Assembly: GCA_001399805.1 (NCBI GenBank)
Contig: LIHJ01000011.1
Location: 1 to 6,378 of the forward strand
Direction: 5' to 3'
DNA: 6,378 nt
Origin: Candidatus Bathyarchaeota archaeon BA1
GTDB lineage: Archaea > Thermoproteota > Bathyarchaeia > Bathyarchaeales > Bathyarchaeaceae
Positions 1-4,389 of this stretch are shown here, one piece after another (position 1 is the first letter of the stretch; each line of letters starts with the position of its first letter). The position numbers and the translations under genes were made by a program. The notes beneath the pieces are model-generated. The model was not told the DNA's origin. It did not search any database and saw nothing but the letters and a program-made list of their open reading frames with translations.

Positions 1-26
1 AACAAATACTTTGCATAGGACGCCAT
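1..26 (-). CDS. Possible start of a divergent gene, cut by the window edge
   Basis: Only eight codons are visible on the minus strand, reading M-A-S-Y-A-K-Y-L before the edge. The ATG (26-24) has a GAGGG (38-34) seven bases upstream, and a TATA-like tract lies at 58-68, roughly the right distance to start a short-leader transcript. No function can be assigned. The call rests only on start signals and on the divergent arrangement with the metallohydrolase gene; it could be chance. Confidence 0.3.
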
Positions 27-56
27 GAGGTATCCCTCTTTATATTACGCCGGGCG

Positions 57-70
57 CTATATAAAAAATT
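57..70. promoter_or_regulatory. TATA-like tract between divergent genes
   Basis: The sequence TATATAAAAAA at 58-68 resembles an archaeal TATA box. Read on the minus strand it would start RNA near 36-39, just before the possible gene starting at 26. Read on the plus strand it would start RNA near 88, giving the metallohydrolase a leader of 60-75 bases. It may serve either or both; orientation is not decided by the sequence. Confidence 0.4.
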
Positions 71-118
71 TGGATTTTAGTGAGTGCCTCCCATATTTTC
101 ATTAGTCAATGGACAAAG

Positions 119-130
119 TTTATTTTATAA
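119..130 (+). promoter_or_regulatory. Candidate TATA box of the metallohydrolase gene
   Basis: TTTATTTTATAA lies about 26 bases before position 150, so transcription could begin at or next to the first ATG (150). In that case the message is either leaderless from 150 or has a very short leader carrying GGGGCGAT before the second ATG at 162. It competes with the tract at 58-68 as the promoter. Confidence 0.45.
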
Positions 131-149
131 TGAAAGTTTATGAGAGGGA

Positions 150-1613
150 ATGGGGCGATGCATGGAGACTCTAGTTACGCATCACGGCTTTAGCGGAATA
201 GCAACGCCCGATGACAAGCGGAGAAGCGACTACATATATATACCATTTAATGTTCCAGAAGAGACGAACAAGATAATCATAAATTACTCTTATCCCAAGA
301 GCGATGACAACATTATAGACATAGGGATATTTGATCCTCATGGGCATGGATTCCTAAATCCAAAGGGATTTAGAGGGTGGAGTGGGTCTGAAAGGACAAG
401 CTTCTACATCGCAGAGAACGCGGCAACACCTGGCTACATAGCTGGAAAGATAGCCCCGGGACTTTGGGCAATAATTCTAGGTCTCTATAAAATACGTGAG
501 CCAGGATGTTCGTACTCGGTGGAAGTTGATTTATACTCTGAGAGAACACTCTCCGCATATTCCCCATCACCTGTCATGAGGGGTGAGAGGACTTCTCAAC
601 CTAAATGGTATGCAGGCGACCTGCAATCTCATACAGAGCATAGCGACGGAAAGAATACTCTTGGGGAAATGGTTGCTCATGCAAAAAACTTGGGGCTGGA
701 GTACTTGGCCATCACCGACCATAACACGATCAGCCAAAACCTTGAGATCAAGAAACTGAGTAACATCGAGATCACAGTAATTCCGGGAATAGAGGTAACT
801 ACCTACTATGGACATGCAAATGTATGGAATAATAAGGAGTGGATCGACTTTAGATGCAGAACAGATGAGCAAATGCAGAAAATAATCGACCAGGTCCATA
901 AGCAAGGTCTACTTTTCTCGGTGAATCACCCAAAAGAAAACGGTCCGAAGTGGGAGTATAAGAGTGTGAGAGGCATTGACTGCGTCGAGGTTTGGAGCGG
1001 CCCCTGGTCCAATTTGAATCATCAAGCCATGGCTTTCTGGGAGAGCCTGCTCAGTCAAGGAGAAAGGATTCCTGCGGTAGGTGGAAGCGATGCCCACCGG
1101 GTGGCGGAAGAAAATTCCCCGGTAGGTTTGGGGAGACCAACCACGTGGCTATATGCTGAATCAAATTCAGTTGAGGACCTGTTAAGGGCCATCAAAGAGG
1201 GGCACTCATTTATCTCCAACAGCCCCAGGGGGCCTATGATGGATATTCAAGCTGACATAAATGGTGATGGCAACTTCGAAATGATGATGGGTGAACAGGC
1301 ATCCGTTTCGAAAAATAGAAAGCAATTAGTGAGGGTAACGGTCACCAATGCGAGGAAAGCAATTATGAGATTTCTGGTAAATGGGAAAGTTGAATCCACC
1401 CAGAAGATTAACAAAGATAAAGATTTCTTTGACTTCATCCTTATGGTAAGGGAGCCTGTATACTGCAGGGCAGAGGTGATTAAAGAGGGGGACTCAAAAG
1501 ACTTAGACTACCAAGAGCTTGAAATGCTTGCACTTAGCAATCCAATATGCTTCAAACCCTCGAAAACGAGTTCTTTAGAGTCAGCGTTGATCTCTATGAC
1601 GGAGGCTCCCTGA
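150..1613 (+). CDS. CehA/McbA family PHP-domain metallohydrolase
   Basis: A 487-residue protein with two parts. Residues about 10-130 form a beta-rich N-terminal domain with the family pattern of FDPHG, FRGWSGS and ATPGY. Residues about 150-365 form the PHP metal-dependent hydrolase domain. Visible metal-site motifs are GDLQSHTEHSDG (D157, H161, H164, D166), ITDHN (D190, H191), PGIEVTT (E215), GHAN (H222), VNHP (H260) and GGSDAH (D314, H316). The first His of the usual HxH motif is Gln159. A C-terminal beta domain ends near ALSNPI, after which the sequence looks uncharacteristic. Named relatives CehA and McbA hydrolyse the carbamate/ester insecticide carbaryl, but natural substrates of most members are unknown, so only hydrolase activity is inferred. 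No signal peptide or membrane segment is seen; the protein is probably cytosolic. The start is uncertain: ATG 150 has an SD-like sequence too close, while ATG 162 (four codons later) follows GGGGCGAT. Confidence 0.9.
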   Translation: MGRCMETLVTHHGFSGIATPDDKRRSDYIYIPFNVPEETNKIIINYSYPKSDDNIIDIGIFDPHGHGFLNPKGFRGWSGSERTSFYIAENAATPGYIAGKIAPGLWAIILGLYKIREPGCSYSVEVDLYSERTLSAYSPSPVMRGERTSQPKWYAGDLQSHTEHSDGKNTLGEMVAHAKNLGLEYLAITDHNTISQNLEIKKLSNIEITVIPGIEVTTYYGHANVWNNKEWIDFRCRTDEQMQKIIDQVHKQGLLFSVNHPKENGPKWEYKSVRGIDCVEVWSGPWSNLNHQAMAFWESLLSQGERIPAVGGSDAHRVAEENSPVGLGRPTTWLYAESNSVEDLLRAIKEGHSFISNSPRGPMMDIQADINGDGNFEMMMGEQASVSKNRKQLVRVTVTNARKAIMRFLVNGKVESTQKINKDKDFFDFILMVREPVYCRAEVIKEGDSKDLDYQELEMLALSNPICFKPSKTSSLESALISMTEAP

Positions 1614-1732
1614 CTATAATATATAAACTAAACCTTGGTGGTGAAGCAAGGAGTAGCTGTCCCTCCTTACGTAAGCTTGAGCAGTCGAATCATGATAAGA
1701 TGACTACGGGATCAGTCTTGTCAGTAGGGTAA
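1547..1732 (+). pseudogene. Apparent N-terminal remnant of a carbohydrate-active beta-sandwich protein
   Basis: This 61-codon frame begins inside the last 67 bases of the metallohydrolase gene, in another frame. Its first 30 residues, from MLQTLENEFFRVSVD through DGGSLTIIYKLN, look like the opening of the LEN-[EY]-[FY]-RV...GG-[ST]-[LI]...[LI]Y pattern found in galactose-mutarotase-like and alpha-mannosidase beta-sandwich domains (from memory, not searched). The likeness fades after about position 1640, and the frame then runs through the 3' end of the opposite coiled-coil gene to a stop. I infer that a downstream gene once started here, overlapping the metallohydrolase, and lost everything after its first strands. 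Alternatively the resemblance is chance. No ribosome-binding site is obvious. Confidence 0.33.
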
Positions 1733-1949
1733 CCAGCGATATAACTATGGTTATCACTACGAACCAAAGCCTCACCTCGCTCCTTAAATCGTCAATACGC
1801 TTGTTCGTCAGAGCTATTTCCTCCCTAAGACTAGTTCCAAGACCACCTATCCTCTCGCTTAGGCTGTGGTTTAAGTCATCTAGGCGCTTGCTAAGCTCCT
1901 CTAACCTCCCCTCTACCCTAGCAAGCCTCTCCTCAACACTATTAGGCAT
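1704..1949 (-). CDS. Small coiled-coil protein with C-terminal membrane anchor (paralogue A)
   Basis: An 81-residue protein. Residues 5-59 are charged and helical with eleven-residue repeats: LSKRLDDLNHS (19-29), LSERIGGLGTS (30-40), LREEIALTNKR (41-51). Residues 61-79 (LWFVVITIVISLVTLLTRL) form one hydrophobic segment at the very C terminus, so it is probably a tail-anchored membrane protein with its coiled coil in the cytoplasm. The ATG follows GGAGGG with seven bases of spacing, and a TATA box lies about 35 bases upstream, so the gene has its own promoter. It shares VEGRLEELSKR and much of the remaining sequence with the plus-strand protein at 3943-4221. Function is unknown; oligomerisation or scaffolding at the membrane is only a guess. 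It runs convergent to the metallohydrolase gene. Confidence 0.85.
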   Translation of the reverse strand: MPNSVEERLARVEGRLEELSKRLDDLNHSLSERIGGLGTSLREEIALTNKRIDDLRSEVRLWFVVITIVISLVTLLTRLIP

Positions 1950-1980
1950 CTTGGACCCTCCTTAATCAACCCGAGGGACT

Positions 1981-1990
1981 CTTATATGTG
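1981..1990 (-). promoter_or_regulatory. TATA box of coiled-coil gene A
   Basis: On the minus strand this reads CACATATAAG. Its centre is about 36 bases before the ATG at 1949, predicting a start near 1959 and a leader of about ten bases that contains the GGAGGG ribosome-binding site. It touches the left inverted repeat of the neighbouring structured element. Confidence 0.55.
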
Positions 1991-2248
1991 TTTAGCTCAC
2001 CCCATTCTTCATGAGCGAATTCGCTCCCTCTTCGATCTCCTCGCATCGATGGGGGGTATGCGGCAAAAAGGTCCCGCTGAATTCAAGAAAATCGGAAAAG
2101 AACACCCAGAAGCTTAGAAATAGGGGAAAACATCCGAAAGCCATCTTGACTTCCCAAGATGGGCTTAGCTTGACGAAGCCCAGCACGTCTCCCCTCATTG
2201 CTCATCCTCTACAAGCCAACTTCGAATCGGTAGAGGTATGGTGAGCAA
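1988..2248 (-). ncRNA. Candidate structured RNA transcribed leftward
   Basis: A good TATA box (2264-2274, read on the minus strand) predicts a transcript starting near 2244-2248, which is the base of the first hairpin. The RNA would fold as UUGCUCA...CCUCUAC, a 17-base loop, then GUAGAGG-A-UGAGCAA, followed by the closed region containing the GGGCUU/AAGCCC and CCAUCUUG/CAAGAUGG stems. Its 3' end is unclear: U-rich stretches occur near 2130, 2090 and 2070, or it may run to the left inverted repeat. It lacks the signature sequences I know for RNase P RNA, SRP RNA, tRNA and box C/D RNAs. Boundaries and strand are inference. Confidence 0.33.
1992..2198 (-). CDS. Doubtful 68-residue open frame inside the structured element
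   Basis: The frame is nearly coextensive with the element. It has an ATG seven bases after GAGG and a promoter upstream, which favours translation. The protein is unusually rich in Phe, Trp and Pro in its middle, then ends in a charged HRCEEIEEGANSL stretch. A second short frame begins one codon-shift upstream (2205 to 2083, 40 residues, starting MSNEGRRAG), and the opposite strand is also open from 2011 to 2244. Open frames on both strands over a highly self-complementary element suggest that most or all of them are incidental. No family is recognised. Confidence 0.22.
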   Translation of the reverse strand: MRGDVLGFVKLSPSWEVKMAFGCFPLFLSFWVFFSDFLEFSGTFLPHTPHRCEEIEEGANSLMKNGVS

Positions 2249-2263
2249 ACACTTTACTTCATC

Positions 2264-2274
2264 GCTTTATAACG
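2264..2274 (-). promoter_or_regulatory. TATA box driving the structured element
   Basis: The minus strand reads CGTTATAAAGC. The distance from this box to position 2246 is about 24 bases, so the predicted RNA start coincides with the first paired base of the hairpin at 2198-2248. Confidence 0.5.
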
Positions 2275-2452
2275 CCACGATCACATTGCCGCTTGTGACA
2301 CAATAAAGAGCCGCAGCAGCTTAACACAGCGAAGATCCAGCGTATTTTGGGTCCAAGTAGGCGAGGTAAGTTAAATCATAGGGAGTAGTTCTCTGAGCGT
2401 TGTTCAAAAATAGGCAATTTCGTAAAAAAGTCCCTCTCCAACATCACGTTCT

Positions 2453-2468
2453 TATTTGGATCCAAATA
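2453..2468. repeat. Perfect 16-bp palindrome
   Basis: TATTTGGATCCAAATA is its own reverse complement over all 16 bases. It is also flanked by CCCTCT (2432-2437) and AGAGGG (2468-2473), which could add an outer stem. The form suits a dimeric DNA-binding protein, but no promoter is close enough to call it an operator with confidence. Confidence 0.6.
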
Positions 2469-2549
2469 GAGGGGCTAGTCCAATTATGCGCACACATAAG
2501 ACAATAAAAATCTAGGGCTTATTCTATCGTAAGAGGCTTCTAATATTCT

Positions 2550-2570
2550 ATATCTAATCCGGATAGATAT
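2550..2570. repeat. Near-perfect 21-base palindrome centred on ATCCGGAT
   Basis: ATATCT-A-ATCCGGAT-AGATAT pairs completely except for one extra A at 2556. The inner eight bases are a perfect palindrome and the six-base arms match exactly. It sits about 80 bases beyond the 3' end of the 80-residue gene, so it could be a protein site or an RNA hairpin in the read-through transcript. Confidence 0.55.
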
Positions 2571-2649
2571 TCTTTTGCTTAGTACTGTAGTAAATGAATG
2601 AAATTGTTGGGCGCTCTATCCTGTAGGTATTTCTTGAAATCACTGATGG

Positions 2650-2892
2650 CTAAGGTGAGCTCCCAAGACTTTTATGCAGCTCTTCAAAAATCGGCTTCAT
2701 CACTCTTTCATAGGTCGCTGGATTAATCCGGCCATAGACACGCATGGCTGCAACAGCCCCAGCTAACTCTATGTAAGCGGCAGCAGCACGCCTAAAGTAT
2801 TCTTCTCCCTCTTCCTTCCTGCTTCTGGCTTTGTCAAGCGCATCCAATAAGATTTGAGAGGCCTTCTCAATTGCTATCACCAATTCAGTCAT
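2650..2892 (-). CDS. Small helical protein of unknown function
   Basis: The frame could begin at TTG 2907, ATG 2901 or ATG 2892. I choose ATG 2892 (80 residues, starting MTELVIAIEK) because GAGGATG lies nine bases before it and a TATA box is about 26 bases upstream. The product looks wholly alpha-helical: an amphipathic helix at the start, a charged KARSRKEEGEEYFRR segment, an Ala-rich helix (AAAAYIELAGAVAAMRVYG), then a Pro break (INPATYERVMKP) and a last helix. No membrane segment, signal peptide or cysteine pairs are present. I do not recognise the family; a helical-bundle DNA- or protein-binding role is possible but unsupported. It lies 85 bases downstream of the epimerase gene on the same strand, with its own promoter. 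Confidence 0.7.
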   Translation of the reverse strand: MTELVIAIEKASQILLDALDKARSRKEEGEEYFRRAAAAYIELAGAVAAMRVYGRINPATYERVMKPIFEELHKSLGSSP

Positions 2893-2911
2893 AATGCACA
2901 TCCTCAAATCT

Positions 2912-2923
2912 GTTTTAATTTAC
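2912..2923 (-). promoter_or_regulatory. TATA box of the 80-residue gene
   Basis: On the minus strand the sequence reads GTAAATTAAAAC, centred about 26 bases before ATG 2892. Transcription would therefore start within the leader or almost at the ATG. This makes the gene transcriptionally separable from the epimerase upstream. Confidence 0.45.
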
Positions 2924-2977
2924 AATAATACAATGTTAACTCTTATCCATTTTTTGCAATCATCGTAGCTTCATATA

Positions 2978-3784
2978 TTAGAACATTTTCATTAAGTATT
3001 CTATGGTTTTTTGTGCTGCTATGGGAAAGCTGGGTCGAAGCAATATTTCTGCTGAAACGTACCCGTTGTATTTGATGGCTTTCAAGGTGCTTATGATTTC
3101 TGAAAAGTTGAGATGCCCCATGCCAGGCGCCAGTCTATTGCTATCTGCCACGTGAACGTGGATCAGTCGTTCCCAAGCCCTCAAAAGGGCTTCAGCTATG
3201 GATGCCTCCTCTATATTCATATGAAAAGTGTCGGCCATCACCTTTACCTGATCAGACTGTAGCTCATCCACCATTTGTGAGGCTTCATCAACGGTGTTTA
3301 TGATGTTGGTTTCGTAGCGATTTATGGGCTCCAGAGCCATCATAACCCCGAAATCTTCGGCATCTAGAGCGCACTTGCTAAGACAATGTTTAACCCGTCT
3401 CCAAGCCCTCTTGTAGGAGGCATCAGCTCCTATCTTTCCTCTAATGAGCCCAATTATAACCAGAGCGTTCAGCTTTGAGGCTAAGGTTAAATAGTTCTTC
3501 ACACGTTTAACAGCGGCTCTTCTGATTTTCTGGTTAAGATCCACAAAACTTAGCCCATATCGTAGGTATGTGGGACCAGTGCCTATAGCTGGAATTTCTA
3601 AATTACATGATTCGGCCAGCCTCTTCAGTTTCTCTACGTCCACCCCACGAGGATTCTCGATCAACAGCTCAACACCGTCATATCCTAGACGTGAAATCAT
3701 CGCGAATCTTCGTTTTAGCTGCCTCCAGCCTAGAGGGGTTTCGAAGGCATCCTCGGGCATGAACACCACAATCGCCAACTTCAC
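2978..3784 (-). CDS. Sugar epimerase/isomerase of the AP-endonuclease-2 TIM-barrel fold, IolO-like
   Basis: A 268-residue protein covering the full xylose-isomerase-like TIM barrel. Expected metal and substrate residues are present: E152 in LEPINRYETN, D185 and H188 in ADTFHMNIEE, H211 in HVHVADSNR, and E246 in VSAEI. The combination AIGTGPTYL, ALVIIGLIRG, EPINRYET, INTVDEA, ADTFHMNIEE and APGMGHLNF closely matches my memory of Thermotoga maritima TM0416 (IolO), which epimerises 5-keto-L-gluconate to D-tagaturonate. Relatives with the same fold include D-tagatose 3-epimerase and D-psicose 3-epimerase, so substrate assignment is tentative but the 3-epimerase-type reaction is likely. The start is GTG at 3784, preceded only by a weak GGTAG; the protein then begins MKLAIVV as the family expects. 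No export signal. It is divergent from coiled-coil gene B, and the dehydrogenase gene lies further upstream on the same strand. Confidence 0.85.
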   Translation of the reverse strand: MKLAIVVFMPEDAFETPLGWRQLKRRFAMISRLGYDGVELLIENPRGVDVEKLKRLAESCNLEIPAIGTGPTYLRYGLSFVDLNQKIRRAAVKRVKNYLTLASKLNALVIIGLIRGKIGADASYKRAWRRVKHCLSKCALDAEDFGVMMALEPINRYETNIINTVDEASQMVDELQSDQVKVMADTFHMNIEEASIAEALLRAWERLIHVHVADSNRLAPGMGHLNFSEIISTLKAIKYNGYVSAEILLRPSFPIAAQKTIEYLMKMF

Positions 3785-3841
3785 ATAAACTACCAGCTTG
3801 GGGACAAATTCTCGTGGGATATACGAAGTATGTTGCGGCTA

Positions 3842-3854
3842 CTCTTTATATGTT
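3842..3854 (-). promoter_or_regulatory. Candidate TATA box of the epimerase gene
   Basis: The minus strand reads AACATATAAAGAG, predicting a start near 3822 and a leader of about 38 bases before GTG 3784. A weaker alternative, CGTATATCC at 3816-3825, would give an almost leaderless message. Confidence 0.45.
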
Positions 3855-3898
3855 ATTCCATGAGGGTTCTGAGCTTTTGTCAAGTAGAGAGGCATAAA

Positions 3899-3910
3899 AT
3901 ACTTTAAATT
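3899..3910 (+). promoter_or_regulatory. Candidate TATA box of coiled-coil gene B
   Basis: ATACTTTAAATT is centred about 38 bases before ATG 3943, predicting a start near 3931 and a leader of about 12 bases containing GGTGGAAGGG. It lies back to back with the epimerase promoter, about 50 bases away. Confidence 0.45.
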
Positions 3911-3942
3911 GCCTTTCATGCACTATACATGGGTGGAAGGGT

Positions 3943-4221
3943 ATGAGCGAGGATCGGCTGGCTAGGGTTGAAGCAAGCATAATCGAGCTTAGGGAGAGGA
4001 TGGGCAGGGTTGAGGGTAGGCTTGAGGAGCTGTCTAAGCGAATAGACGACATAAACCATGGTCTCTCTGAGCGTATAGAGGATGTGAACTATAGCCTATC
4101 CAAGCGAATAGACGACCTGCATAAGACCGTAACCGCATGGTTCACCGTCATCACCATACTCATGGTCTTCCTAACAGCCATACTACCACTCATACTCCGA
4201 TACCTACACATGTACTCTTGA
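3943..4221 (+). CDS. Small coiled-coil protein with C-terminal membrane anchor (paralogue B)
   Basis: A 92-residue protein. Residues 3-63 are a charged coiled coil with three tandem eleven-residue units: LSKRIDDINHG (30-40), LSERIEDVNYS (41-51) and LSKRIDDLHKT (52-62). Residues about 65-86 (AWFTVITILMVFLTAILPLI) form a single membrane segment followed by RYLHMYS, so it is probably tail-anchored. The DNA preserves the repeats: AAGCGAATAGACGAC occurs exactly at 4036-4050 and again at 4102-4116, 66 bases apart. The first part also duplicates RLARVE as RMGRVE 14 residues later. The ATG follows GGTGGAAGGG. It is a clear paralogue of the protein at 1704-1949 and interrupts the dehydrogenase-epimerase series on the opposite strand. 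Function is unknown. Confidence 0.87.
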   Translation: MSEDRLARVEASIIELRERMGRVEGRLEELSKRIDDINHGLSERIEDVNYSLSKRIDDLHKTVTAWFTVITILMVFLTAILPLILRYLHMYS

Positions 4222-4301
4222 CCCCCTCATCTTTCTGACCCACACGCCTTAACAAACCATACAGTCTTAACTATCAGGAGCATTGGATATTTAGCTTAAA
4301 T

Positions 4302-4331
4302 GATACCTCCGCTGGAGGTAACCGAGGTATC
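4302..4331. repeat. Overlapping dyads in the convergent gap after coiled-coil gene B
   Basis: Two mutually exclusive stems share bases: TACCTCC/GGAGGTA (4304-4310 with 4314-4320, three-base loop) and GATACCTC/GAGGTATC (4302-4309 with 4324-4331). GGTAACC (4317-4323) is a further small palindrome. The site lies between the ends of two convergent genes, so a transcription-ending or RNA-end-protecting hairpin is possible, but neither strand shows a strong T-tract after it. Confidence 0.5.
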
Positions 4332-4389
4332 TTACCGTAATCGCTAACTTCGCATAGTCACCAGATTAGGGGATAGTTGCACCTTCTGG

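Larger units (their letters stand above)
1988..2252. repeat. 265-bp element bounded by imperfect inverted repeats and filled with nested dyads
   Basis: The left end GTGTTTAGCTCACC (1988-2001) matches the reverse complement of the right end GGTGAGCAAACAC (2240-2252) at every base except one inserted A. Inside are a perfect 14-bp palindrome GAGCGAATTCGCTC (2013-2026), a CCCCAT/ATGGGG pair (2000-2005 with 2049-2054), TCGAT/ATCGA (2032-2036 with 2045-2049), AGGGGA/TCCCCT (2122-2127 with 2190-2195) enclosing an 8-bp stem CCATCTTG/CAAGATGG (2141-2148 with 2155-2162) and a GGGCTT/AAGCCC stem (2161-2166 with 2176-2181), then a two-part hairpin at 2198-2248. No clear flanking target-site duplication was seen. 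It could be a miniature mobile element or a structured RNA gene with paired ends; the two are not exclusive. Confidence 0.5.
2249..2649. other. Gene-poor 400-bp stretch with two long palindromes
   Basis: I find no convincing coding frame or tRNA on either strand. The stretch holds the TATA box at 2264-2274, a weak TCACA/TGTGA dyad near 2281-2298, and the two strong palindromes listed separately at 2453-2468 and 2550-2570. It lies between the 3' end of the 80-residue gene and the promoter of the structured element. Confidence 0.6.

Noticed and set aside
2205..2235. TTCGAAT with flanking CCTCTAC/GTAGAGG, which recalls a tRNA T-arm.
   Set aside because: The loop is 17 bases rather than seven, and no acceptor, D or anticodon arms could be fitted on either strand.
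2011..2244. A 77-residue plus-strand open frame across the structured element.
   Set aside because: It has no ribosome-binding site or well-placed promoter, is antisense to the better-supported minus-strand signals, and its openness can follow from the self-complementary sequence.
1988..2252. A typical insertion sequence with target-site duplication.
   Set aside because: The bases flanking the two ends (TTATAT and TTTACT) do not match, and no transposase is encoded inside, so at most it is a non-autonomous element.
2500..2660. A minus-strand reading that resembles the helical N-terminal part of an archaeal tyrosine integrase (DFKKYLQDR, then LLQY, AKEYLSGLDIEY).
   Set aside because: It has three stops in about 50 codons, which is what random A/T-rich sequence gives, and I could follow no catalytic R/H/Y motifs further along. 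A decayed integrase is possible but unsupported.
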